The position numbers and the translations under genes were made by a program. Below, piece by piece: positions 10,501-23,000 of a stretch of 64,000 nucleotides of DNA; position 1 is the stretch's first letter; each line of letters opens with the position of its first letter. The notes below the pieces were generated by a model that saw only the letters and a program-made list of their open reading frames with translations, was not told the origin of the DNA and searched no databases. The stretch comes from Daphnia carinata (taxonomy: Eukaryota > Arthropoda > Branchiopoda > Diplostraca > Daphniidae), in assembly GCF_022539665.2 (NCBI RefSeq), contig NC_081332.1, positions 6,166,303-6,230,302 on the forward strand, read 5' to 3'.

Positions 10501-12755
10501 GCCCAAACGAATTTTATGGAACGGATAGGACAGTCGGGCTCAGCAAGAAGACCTGCCCACCCATCCAGTTCAATCTGATTAGATCGAACAACAACGATTT
10601 CGCTGTCAAGGATCGTTGATAAGGCGCGTACATTCTCCGTGGTGGCACCACTCTCGCGTAGCAGCTCAAAGAGCGTGATAACCGGCAACTCAAACGCAGA
10701 AAGATGATGTAAACGAAAGAAAATGGCAGCGTTTTCTTGCAACAATCCCGCCAAGAATTTGAAGATCAAGTTTATGCTTTCACGCGATATGGACGGTGAT
10801 TGCAAGAAGTTAATATGTTCAGCAAATCGTTGTTCAAGTGAACCGGAAAGGTACACTGCAGCCAGGTATTCCAGGAATGCTTTATGTATCGGTTGGTACG
10901 ATGGATTTTTAGGGATGCAAAGCGTAGTGTTACGGGGTGAATTCCTAGGGACCATCAGTCCCAATTCCAGCACCAATTCACAGCTGTTGTCAGGCAGTTC
11001 CTTTAACTGCTCGTGCGTGAACTGTGTGCCACCTCGGGCCAAAGCGTGGAGGCAAAGAAGACCGAAATTCGATAAGGCTTTTTCGTAATCGTGCTGTGTA
11101 GGAAATAACACCGGAGACACTGTAGATGGTCCATCTTGCACTACAGAGACCTGTTTCTTGTTAAGAGCCCTCCGAATAAGCCAATTAACAATTCCTTGGT
11201 AGATTTGGGTCATTTTGTGCAAGACACCGTTGGTTTTTAAGCCCTTTTCTTCATTCTCGTTGCCTTCATCTTCGAAGACGACACATAGGAAAAGGCAGGT
11301 CAACGGGCAAGATGCCAAGTGACGGCTACTTGAATAAGGCCCATCGAGCAGATTAATCAACTCGGTGCCTAAATTCGGCTTCTGTTTAATTTGGAAATAA
11401 TTCTGAATAAACTGTTCAGTTTGTCCAGTGCCAAAACCGCGGATTTCAATGCGCCGATTGAAGTAACTCAGAATATTATCGTCCGACGAAATGGATCTCG
11501 AGGTCACCACGACACTAACCTTAATAGAACAAACAGGTTAATCGTTACGTGACTTTCGCCAACTAAAAAAAAAGTATACTACCTTATCAAATATGTTGCC
11601 CTTGAGTAACATATCGATAGGTGCACGGTGATCTGGTGATAATTCGTCGAGCCCATCTAGGATAAAAAGAATGCTTTTATGATTTTCTTTGATGTAGTTC
11701 CACCAATCATCCCGGTCTTGCGACGATTCGTGTTGTGGAAAGAATTCATTAAAGAGATAACTCTGTAAGTCTCCCTGTTAATAACAAACACGTCACGTGA
11801 CTTAAACAGTGCGAAGTAATGCCCAACAATTTACCTGGAAATCCCTGAGTGGGATAAGAAAAACAAGATGAAAATTGTCAATATACTCCTTTTTAGCAGC
11901 CCAGTCTGAGGCCATTTTCAATGTCAGCGTGGTTTTCCCGTATCCGGGATTGCCTTCAATGAGCACACGACACGGACGAGTCCCATTGTTTAGGGGAAAT
12001 TCACTCTAGGAAAAAATGGAAAAATTAATTAGCGATCATTATGTCGCTTGGGTGGTCGTTAAATTTTAAATAATAAACCTGTTTTTCCTGCACAATCTGT
12101 TCAAGGGATATAACAGTTGGGCCTGATCGTCCATCGAAGCGATCAGTTGTGACAAGCTGTAGCGCCGTGTAAAGATTGTCCAGGTGTGGACTGAACCAGG
12201 TACACCACGGCAAAGGCGTGAAATAAGCTAATCGATTGCGGTATCGGTCTTGGTTAAAAGTTTGAACTTTGCTAACAATAACCATCTGACTCTCCGATCT
12301 TTGAAATGGGATCTAAAATAAAACCAAAATTAAATTTTAATGCAATGAATCGATTAATGTGAAATTACTTTTTTGGTATCCGAACAGTTTATATAATTCC
12401 ATTGGCGTCGATCAACAATGACTGATGTAGCTCTGTCGAACTTTATATCCGTCTTCTGATGGAAACTGTTGCCGATATGAACACTTGAAGAATTAGCGAT
12501 TTCAACAGCACTGTTTTCGATTTTAAATTCGCCAGGGTTTGACGGCATCCCGCAATTGCTAAGCAAATCATCGCAATCAACTTGTCCATCAATCAACGCG
12601 TCTTTAGCATCAAAATCAGCTCCAGCTACTCGATCCTTCGATTTGTTGCTGTCGTTGGCGGGCACATTTTTATCTAAAATGGGTTCAGCGTCTGCTACGT
12701 ATTCGAAATCCCTATCGGTGTTCAGGTCACTGTCACCTTGTAAAGAGAACGCCAT
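7559..12755 (-). CDS. NACHT and leucine-rich-repeat (NLR-like) protein, 1515 aa
   Basis: Eleven exons on the minus strand: 12369-12755, 12079-12312, 11835-12005, 11583-11774, 10067-11519, 9691-9999, 9378-9612, 9139-9307, 8801-9078, 8589-8736 and 7559-8530. All phases agree, giving 1515 aa. Residues 1-129 are acidic and low-complexity; 130-207 form a linker before the NTPase. The NACHT domain has Walker A GNPGYGKT at 225-232, Walker B ILFILDGLDEL at 299-309 and a sensor-1 strand VVVTSRS at about 331-337. It is followed by a CPLTCLFLC block and a winged-helix motif IHKAFLEYLAAVYL. From about residue 650 to the end are leucine-rich repeats (for example LSKLDLTGC, LEELNLTGC, LTKLSLTET, LKELSLIGT). 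This is the layout of intracellular immune NLR receptors. I see no CARD, PYD, DEATH or TIR domain. Intron 6 appears to use a GC donor. Immune function is inferred from architecture only. Confidence 0.88.
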
Positions 12756-13506
12756 TTCGGGTCAGAAAAAAAATGTTTCACAGCGCATTCCGTGGCTTTC
12801 ACGTTTCACCAGGACAGTGCAGATCTACGCAGGTTTCTTCACTGATAAACTTTTCGGACATGAACTTCTTTTGTGCCGTCTTCTCTATTTTCTTACGGAT
12901 CCATTAGACACGTGAAATGGGGAATTCCGAAGGTGACGTTATGCAACTACAGCTTGCAGCGACGTAGCCCAAATCAAGGACAATATGACTTCTTTGGCAC
13001 CATGTCACCACTCGCCATGCAACTGTCGTCGCCAATGTTGCACTACGACATTGTCCAAATTAACACTCTTCAAAATGTTAAAAAAAAAATACATATTTTG
13101 CGTAATCGTTTAAACACCACTGTTTTTTTTCTGAATTTAGATCTCGCTGCGCTGTGTGTTTAGCGGCCTTGTATCCGGCTGACTAACCTGTTCAGTCACT
13201 CGCTTCTTGCTATAGGTTCCCTTCACTACTTTAACTTCAGACTTTACCCCCGAGGCGCAGCAACGGTTGTTTCTTTATATCCCGCACGATATTCAAGTAT
13301 CTCTTAGTATGACAAGGCACCGCCAGGTACGAAGCCACTGTTCAGAGATGTGAATACTCCGCGCCATCGCTGTTCTCCCGCCTACTTAAGATTTTCATTT
13401 AGTTTACACTACTATATGTGTTTTTTTTTGGCTCGAAAAATAGGAATTACACGAGTATCGCCTCGGGAACTATTGACGAAATGGGATTTTCCCTTCAGAC
13501 GAGTTA
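12756..13506. other. Intergenic, NLR promoter side and TRMU 3' side
   Basis: This 750 bp holds the upstream region of the NLR-like gene and the 3' end of TRMU, both on the minus strand. No coding exon or clear TATA box is visible. The short plus-strand frames at 12873-13163 and 13350-13664 are either unsupported or overlap the TRMU terminal exon. Confidence 0.5.
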
Positions 13507-14974
<1,468 letters not shown>

Positions 14975-15076
14975 TGTTGAAACTTCAACTTTTTGAGCTA
15001 CGACATATAAACTCGAATATACTTTCTATATACACGTGAGCAAGATTCAGTTAGTTTGAATAACGCGAAAGCAAGC

Positions 15077-15238
15077 ATGGCGCATGGCACCCACATATGG
15101 AAATTTGCGTCGTCTGCTCGTGAATTATCGTCTGCACAGCAACTGGATCTTCAGCAGTTGGAGGAAGGAATGCGAGAATTCACACACAAAAGACAGGAAA
15201 AACATGCAAAAGAGAAAGGTGTAAAAATCAACAGATGA
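15077..15238 (+). CDS. Possible small basic protein, 53 aa, divergent from TRMU
   Basis: This frame starts at an ATG with a good context (gcaagcATGG) about 100 bp upstream of the TRMU start, on the opposite strand, where a shared promoter would be. The product begins MAHGTHIWKF and continues with a charged helical stretch (SSAQQLDLQQLEEGMREF) and a lysine-rich end. I do not recognise the family. A possible donor (AAAG|GTGTAA) just before the stop could mean the true protein continues into another exon. A minus-strand frame at 15228-15476 is not obviously better. Chance occurrence cannot be excluded. Confidence 0.3.
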   Translation: MAHGTHIWKFASSARELSSAQQLDLQQLEEGMREFTHKRQEKHAKEKGVKINR

Positions 15239-15666
15239 AGTCAGATACCCTACCTTCTTTTTGAAGAGTGTTGACAGAGGTGTGCCAATTGTTACACGAT
15301 GACACTGGCTGCCTCATCGACATCACACTCATGCCGTTATAGATGTTTTCTGCAATGTTTCGTCTAAGATCGTCAACTCTAAAAGCTACTATGTGATTTT
15401 CTACAACCAGGGATCTTATATTTACAAATTTTGAGGCAGTAAAAGTAAAGAACCATCGAAGAAACGTAAAAGTCATGGTGCCTTTGATTTTTGGCGTGAA
15501 ATGCAGTAATTTTTAATAATAAGTACATCCTTTATGCTGAACAGTGTTTTTTAAAACCATGCCATTTCCGTAATTTAATCGTGGATGACTAAAATTGCCC
15601 ATACGTAATGCTAAACCCCTCAATTCAATGCAAACTGTTTACTAGTGAACACTCTAAACCGATGCG

Positions 15667-15674
15667 TATAAAAG
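15667..15674 (+). promoter_or_regulatory. TATA box of the C-type-lectin-like gene
   Basis: TATAAAAG lies 57 bp upstream of the lectin-like start codon. With a typical 25-30 bp TATA-to-start spacing, transcription would begin near 15695-15705, leaving a leader of about 30 nt. It is the clearest core promoter element in the window. Confidence 0.6.
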
Positions 15675-15730
15675 TAGAAGCCAACCCGGAACAATATGTT
15701 CGAAAAAAGCTTTGGTTCTGAACGTTCACA

Positions 15731-16663
15731 ATGACGTCGATAGACAAAATCGAATCCGCCAACAGTGACATTGATGAAGAATTAGCACAGCCTCGCAAGA
15801 AGACTTACGCAAGCCCTATTAAACGTAAAGCTGAACCTCATGAGAAAAGCTGTCGTTCAGCGTGCAAAATCGGCATCTTTGTTCTGTTCATTGGCATCGT
15901 TGTAACCCTAATCGTTCTATCAACTGGCGACCGTCTGCTTGCGTCTACCATCCGCGAATCGATGCAATCGAGCGGAAACCTCATCTCCAACTGGTTTGAG
16001 CAGCCCTTAAACGACACGGACGCTTTGGGAAATATCATCGTTGAAGAACAGCCACCCGCGTGGGTAGAGAGCTGGATTACCACTACGACCGTACGTCCAA
16101 TCCAGACGCCTTCAACGAAGAAACCGAGTGCTGGTGAAGTCGAACCGTCTGCTGTTCTCACGAAAGGTAACTACAGATACGAGTTTTTCAAACACACGTG
16201 GACGCTTGAGGTTGCGATTAGTATCTGTCGACGACGTAATGGCCTTCTGATTTACATAGACGATGATGATGAAATGGAATCCATCAGTCACTGGATCAGA
16301 TTCAATGTCACAGACAAACTTCCTTACTCACGCGCGGGCCACTATTGGACAGGGGGATTTAGCCTAAATTCGAATCCATCATTGCTTAATTACAAATGGT
16401 CTTGGCGGGGTAGACCGGACAGTTCAAAAACAGGTTACAAAAACTTTTGCCCCAATTACGCCGCAGGCTTCCAAGGACTTTGGGAAACTGCACCCACCCG
16501 GAATTTAAACATCGTCATGGATTTCAGGCGGGGCCACATCATGGAACCAACTATGGGTTGTTGGAGGCTCCAATTTCCCATGGCTGACCTAGAAGCACTT
16601 GGCCCGGAGCAAAAGGAACTCACCGGTCTGCCCTTTATCTGCAAAATGGCAATCACGAAATAA
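15731..16663 (+). CDS. Type II membrane protein with C-type-lectin-like domain, intronless
   Basis: A single 310-aa exon. Residues 1-46 are charged and end in a Cys pair (41 and 45) next to a transmembrane helix at about 47-64 (IGIFVLFIGIVVTLIVLS), giving an N-in, C-out topology. A stalk with Thr/Pro-rich sequence and an NDT glycosylation site at 94 leads to a C-terminal domain from about residue 148. That domain has the CTLD pattern: AISICRRRNGLLIYI, HYWTGGF, KWSWRGRP, a central cysteine, MGCWRLQ and LPFICKM. I do not see the QPD/EPN and WND calcium-sugar motifs, so sugar binding is doubtful. It has its own TATA box and an AATAAA signal. An intronless gene among intron-rich neighbours suggests a retroposed or lineage-specific copy (inference). 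I do not recognise a named orthologue. Confidence 0.82.
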   Translation: MTSIDKIESANSDIDEELAQPRKKTYASPIKRKAEPHEKSCRSACKIGIFVLFIGIVVTLIVLSTGDRLLASTIRESMQSSGNLISNWFEQPLNDTDALGNIIVEEQPPAWVESWITTTTVRPIQTPSTKKPSAGEVEPSAVLTKGNYRYEFFKHTWTLEVAISICRRRNGLLIYIDDDDEMESISHWIRFNVTDKLPYSRAGHYWTGGFSLNSNPSLLNYKWSWRGRPDSSKTGYKNFCPNYAAGFQGLWETAPTRNLNIVMDFRRGHIMEPTMGCWRLQFPMADLEALGPEQKELTGLPFICKMAITK

Positions 16664-17015
16664 TTAAATAACAGAAAAGATTGATACCTCTTTACTGTTT
16701 GTATTATCTTGTACCGCCTAAGGACTATGAATAAAATTTTGCTTGAAAAAAAAAATTCTGTTATGTCATTTTTGTGTGTGAATATATAATTAGATATGAG
16801 ATTTTTTAATCAACTGGTAATAATTGTAAACATTATATATATATATATACGGCATATATAGAAAAAAATGTTCGAATTCCGAAAAGGGTAGTTAAGTAGC
16901 AGATTAAAAAATTGGACTAGAATATGAAATTTGATATGAAGCGTAATTGAAGCGCAATTTCAACAGGGTGAAAAAAACAAAACAAATGGGTTGTGAAAAT
17001 GAGTTAAATATCAAA
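16664..17015 (+). promoter_or_regulatory. 3' end of the lectin-like gene with AATAAA
   Basis: AATAAA at 16730-16735 lies 67 bp after the lectin-like stop codon, followed by an A-rich tract, a good polyadenylation site. The remainder, with a TA run near 16835-16850, separates this gene from the stop of the CBARP-like gene on the other strand at 17016. Confidence 0.6.
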
Positions 17016-20000
17016 TTATTCTTTAAGGCTGCAATGCTGCAGCAGAGATTCGCTAGCGTCCGATGAAATGAATCGATGCTGATAGTGATGCTGGGCATCG
17101 TGCCGTTGATGTTGGTTGATCCAACGACTCCGGTGCCCAAGTCCCGTTGTTTGCAACTCCGGACGGCTACCACCGCCAACGTTTCTCATACAACTAGTAT
17201 CAAAAACAGGATCGCATCGGCTAAATTCCCGGAATAAAGCGTCAGTGCGTTCATCAATGCTGTAATCTCTAGTCAACGATTGATGCGAATGATGTTGGTG
17301 AAGCCGTTGCTGATGTTTCCATCCTAGCGATTGCGATGAAGAGTGCGGGGCGGATGTCGAAGCGGACCGCACTTTCATTCCGTAGCGTGTGCAACGCGCG
17401 AAAACGATGGGCTTCTGACGTTCGCACATTTCGTCGTGCAGCACTTGACTCCGGCATTGACAGCCTGCATCCGTCGCTTGTGTATCAATTAAATCGTCTT
17501 CGCTAGCACTTATCCTTGCATTGGTCGCCGTCTTGGTCGATCCGGACGCCGGAACAACCGCAGATTCGAGACTGCGGTAGCCGCTATCATTGCGGAGGGC
17601 TAGCATTCTGTGATGGCTGACTGACGGCTGGATGGACGTCACTTCTAGGCCGTTAGTGCTGTCCGTGGCAGAGCTTTCGAAACTCGTGGTTACGTGATCC
17701 ATCCGGCTGGGTTCAGTGGAAGACGTTTCAATCGTGTCAATCGAATCAAAACTGCTTTGCGGATGCTGTTGGGGTGACTTCTGCAACGGACTTAGTGGGC
17801 CTGTTTGGCGTGGCAATCGGGAATTCATGGAAACACTACGGTACGAATGCCTTTTCCACGACCCGCTCGACATCGGCGGATGTAACATTGGCGTTGGAGA
17901 CGGTAATTTCGTCTCACAAGTTGTTGATACGTCCTGGTTCGGTGGATTCATCGCGTACGTATTCCGCGTTCGAATTTCTTCTTCTTCGCTGGCCAAGCTC
18001 TCTGAATTGGAATCAAAGGATTCCACATCGCTCGCCACTAAACATTTAAGATATAAAAGCTTTGTAATTAATGACGATCGGAGATAGAACGTTGAACCGG
18101 GAAGAAATAGATAATCGTACCGGCATTGGCTATCGCTTCCGGTTCGGGGGAAGACGGTTCGTAAAAACCATTATGTTCCTCCAGGTTGGCTCTTAATTCC
18201 CAAACTTGGCGATATTGAGCCTGCAACGATTAATTATGAAGTTATAAAATTAATTATTGCAAAACAATGATTTAATTATCAGTTTATACGTCAATGGTCT
18301 TTTCTAAACGTTGACGGAATTCATTTTTGCTTCCGGCTTCCAAGCAGAAAAATAGATTATCTTCATTGACCTGAAATCAAACGAAAAGAATAAATCATTT
18401 CGATGCCAATCAGCTATAGCCGATAACAAAAAATATAATACTTACGCTTTCTAGACTGCCAGGATCGTTGTAGCGAATAGTAATGCGCGGAACCTGGCCA
18501 GCAGACGCTGATTGCAACTGACTACCCGTTCCATCAATGTCATCAATGACGGATGTCGCTTCGTCTCTTTTGGAGCTCGTCATTGCTTTGTTTCTAGTTC
18601 GGAAGCCGGCCCAATCGAGACTCTCCGATCGGTTCAAGTAGCCATCATACAATGACTCTTTGGTCCGTCTATAGTTTTTTTTTGTGCATATTCCATAACA
18701 AAAATCAATGTTCATTAGCATTAAACAATTGCAACTTAAACGTAGTTATACGCAACAAAACATACCTGTGTTGATCTTCACTCCGGTGCTGCTGATAATT
18801 ACGACGGCGGCTGGAAGAAGAAGATGACGGGCTGGCCAGTAGATCTCCGCTGCTAGGAAAGGAATGGCGATGTACCGTCAGAGAGCCATCGACCAATATC
18901 AAATCTTTGTTGACGGCGGAGGAGGCGGTCACATTGTTGGAACAAGGGCAGTCGACCGTGTGACATCGCCATCGTTTGGTAGCCGGGCTGGCCATCATTT
19001 GGCAGCGCGGATGCTGTTGTTGCGCAACACCCGTCGACGCTAAACAACTTCCGGTGCTTGTTAGCTCGACAAAGGCTGCGGTAGAAGACGAACGAGATGC
19101 GTCTAGACTATCAGTCAATGGCTCTCTCATGCTTCCGCCTCGTTTATGCAACACACGACGGTTGGCAGGAGCGGCCGGATAGGCGGATGTAGCCTCGATG
19201 CTGCGCTGGTGATAATTGCGGAGTGCCCGTCGCGTGTCGTAGTTGAGCGCGTAGGAATCTCGGCTGGCGGCGGCCGTCGGTGCCGACCGGTAATTGCGAT
19301 GGGAATTACGCCAATCAAGACGTCGCTTGCTGACGGCTGACGAGTTGGCCGAACCGTCGTCATGCGTTGCGGCGTGCCGTAAACTCCTGCGGTGACCCTC
19401 CGTCGATTTCGAGGCCACCGGTGATACACTGAGACTGTCGTTAGTTCCAGCAGCGGCAGACTCTTCGGCACCTTGCATGCGACGACTCCATCCATCGAGT
19501 TCCTCATTGACGGTCAGCAATCCGCGACGCGGCGACTCGTCCGACGCCCAAGAATCGGCTCCGCCCAGTATCGATGACGGTGATGTTGCCATAACGCGGA
19601 TTGGTTCCACCTTGTCGATTATGACACGAAAATGAAATGGACTTTATCGACTTAACACAAATAGAGCCACATACGTTGGACTTTATTGCGTGACTAAGGT
19701 CATAACTGTATCGATATCTAACCGGGTTACAATTTTAAACTATTGAACCCGTCAAAATCAATCAATGCTTTTTAACTTTAATTCTCCTCTGAGTATATAG
19801 TAGGTTTTAAAAAAGGGCGTGGCCATTAGTAATACGAAATTTTAATAGATGCTGAATAATTGGTACCTGAATGATGTAAGAATCGCTAAGATCGTCTTTG
19901 ATGATTGGTGAAGGGCTCGTTCCAATGCTGGCGCTGCTTCCAGTATTAGCGAGATGTTGGTGTCCGGCAATCGAGGACGCTAGTGGACCCGGCGACGAAC

Positions 20001-23000
20001 TGGCCGGTGATAACGTCGTTGTTAAGACTGCGCCGGTCGTGTTTGACGTTGTGCTCGATTTGTTGTTATTATTGCCACTAGTTAGACGATGTTGAACTTT
20101 GCTTATTCCACTACTCGTTAAGGCCACCGATACTTCAGTTCCCCAGCCACTGCAAATTAAATTAACACTTAATTAAAAATGGCCATAAACAGTCACTTTC
20201 AGCATTACAATAGCCTTTAATTCAATTGATTATGCAAAACCCATTAAGAAATAATACGATTTAAATTTTAAAAAAATACCAGGCAGGAAGGACTCTAACA
20301 ACCGTATCTGCTGTGATGGATGAAGACATGCTCGTCCTGGAATTCTGTTCCGTCTGTTCGCCGGTAGAGCCGACAGATTCTATCGGCGTTCCTTTACTTT
20401 GATGCGATTTGAACATGAGCTGGATCCATTGGCTCCATGCATTGTCGAACACGTCATCGGACGTGCACGGACAAACATGATGGATGGCCATGTCCAGCAG
20501 TTCTTTGACAGCCTCCAAAGATGGGCAATAGTAAAACATCATGGCGCGTGCCCAATCACAAACACCTCACCAATAATAGAAGAAGACTCATAGCACACAA
20601 AACTGATGTGATGATAAATCGACTGCTAACTGCTATTTACTCTTGAACTAGAAATAATGGAAGACGACGGGAACCCTCAACGCACACGGCAGCGTCCTTC
20701 AATGAATGAGCTCTGAGTATGTACATATCTCCAGATGGTGAAGGAGGAAACAAAAACAAACGAAAGAAAAAAAAAGTGAGCAACAAAAAAGAAGGGACTG
20801 AGAAGGACGTACTGCGACGTCGTAGACAGCTGCGTCGAATCATAAACGAGGTTCGAATGACGTCAGCGCTACGAGCAGCTCTTGCAATCGATCGGATACT
20901 CAACCTTGTTACTTGTCGTTGCTTCCTCCATATCGCCCTATTTATCCGCATCCTCTTTCAACAACATCCGCAGCATCCGATGAAACTGACGAATCAAAAA
21001 CAAGGTCTTTTTTTTTTGTTTCTTTTCTTTTTTTTTTTACAAAGGAGTATCTCTTTTGCGCAGTTGTAGAACCACTAGCCATAGTGGCTATCTGTGCGGG
21101 TCCTTCGCATCCAAACGCATCGATCCTATTCCACTGCAGTCAGCTGTGAAAGTAGTCGTGTCAGCCAAGATGTCTGGCTTTTGCAGCACTTGGGAGAAGG
21201 AAAAAAGGAAATACTTTTATAATTTTCTTCATCTCAATGATTAGAAAATCTTAACGTTTTAATGCCATCGTCTTCTTCTTACTTTTGCTATAGCGCAGAT
21301 GATATGCGTGAATGCATTCAACAAGAAAGGCTTTCTACTCTCTTTTGTTACGTGTAGCCTAATGCAGTTCAAGAAACCAATAAAAGCATGGCCTTTCTCC
21401 GAGCTTATTCTATCTGCCGTATCGTTGATTGGCACTATCTCGGAGAAAAACGGCTTTATGTTATTCTGGAACGCAAACGATATCACTGTGAATTATGGAT
21501 CAATGAAAAATACGATTGGTTATTTCTAATTTAATTAGATTTTTTAAAAAATTAAATCATCTACTCGCTCAGATCTTACTTGCATCAATACTCGCTAGAT
21601 GGCACAATTGTAGCCCGCGTTTTTTAAACTGCTGGAGAAATAAAAAAAAAAGGAAAACTTCTGGCTAGAAAATCGATGAGAATACCCCGAACGAACGGCT
21701 ATGGTGCCATCTAAGAAAATAAAGAATGAACACAGGCACCTAATTAAGCGGAACGCACGTTTCGCCATCCCGTTTTATTGCTGTAACGCGTGTTGTACAC
21801 GCAGCCTACTTGTAGGTCAATAGGTTCGATCAAGAACTTATCAACAACAAGCCCTACTTTTTAACCACGTCATTTATTTTTTTCTGGAACACTCGTGTGA
21901 CACTTGGTCACCGCCTAATCCGAGACTGTCTAGCCATCTAACTGTTGGTCGTTAACAGCTTGGAAAGACAATGGACGAAGAGTTATCCGTTCCGATTGAC
22001 TCCATGCCTTTCAACGAACAAGAGTGTTTCCTTTTTATCCTTTTGTCTGATGCATAGAAGCAAATGTCTGATGAAACTCGGTAGAAGATAACCATCAAAC
22101 TTGCTATTCAACAAGACCCTTGCGAACTATTCCCGACTGTCTGCACTCATCATCCCGGGCGATTGATTTAAGAATTTTTTAAAACGCTTCGTATCCGCAC
22201 GTCATCGCACCCTGAAGCCTTTTTAAGAGGGTAGTCAAACTCAAAACTGTCGCGCTCTTATCTCTTCTTAAATATTCGATTAAAAGTGGCTCATTACGGA
22301 GAGCCACGATAAAACATATTTTATAGAAGGCGTGATGTCGATGCCTCAATTAACGAACGCGTTCTATTGTTGACTCGACGCTCTCTCTTCATCGCTGGTA
22401 CCATTTACGACGTTAATATGTTTCCCTTTTCATTTTATCAACAGAAAGAAGAAACAAATGTGAATACATAACGCGCAAAAGGCCAACCCAACTATCGAGT
22501 ACGACGTGTACTTTAATACATTGCCGGTGCATTTCCCAAAGTGTGCAACTTGTGGGCGAAAAAAAAGAAGAGAAAGATGCAGGAACGCGAAGTGCGGACG
22601 GAACTTTGTTCCGAGGGATTTCGGTCTTCCACTCTCGCGGGAGAAAGTTAGCGCTTACATACGCCAATGTACTATAGAAAAAACGGGAGTCGTATACCCC
22701 ACACACGCCATATTTCCTTTTTGGAGGGGCGGGTAGGGTAATCATAGTTTCCCCCACCAGCAACGCAAAACAAACATAAAAAAATTTGTCGAGTACATGC
22801 AACAGTAAAAAAAAAATAAAAAGCTTACCTCACAACAGGATTTGACGTGTTTCCTCCGCTATTGGTCCGTGACCGCAAACGAGAACAATATTTGCACAGG
22901 AGCAAAATGGCGAGGATAAGAAGCAGCCCACCTGCTATGCCCGCCACTAGAACGTAGATGGTAATGTTTCTCTGTAACGTCGTTCCCGTCGTCCCTACCA

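Noticed and set aside
10164-10619. 151-aa plus-strand frame inside the NLR-like gene
   Set aside because: Antisense shadow of the large NACHT/LRR exon.
18976-19340. Long plus-strand frames opposite the CBARP-like gene, plus a minus frame at 19,127-19,507
   Set aside because: Shadows of the Ser-rich exon 18,766-19,610 in GC-richer coding DNA.
21577-21625. Exon-like piece with strong acceptor and GTAAGA donor in the CBARP-like intron
   Set aside because: Its length is wrong for restoring phase and the required frame contains TAG.
21815-21835. GGTTCGATCAA, resembling a tRNA B box
   Set aside because: It deviates from the consensus and no A box or cloverleaf can be formed upstream.
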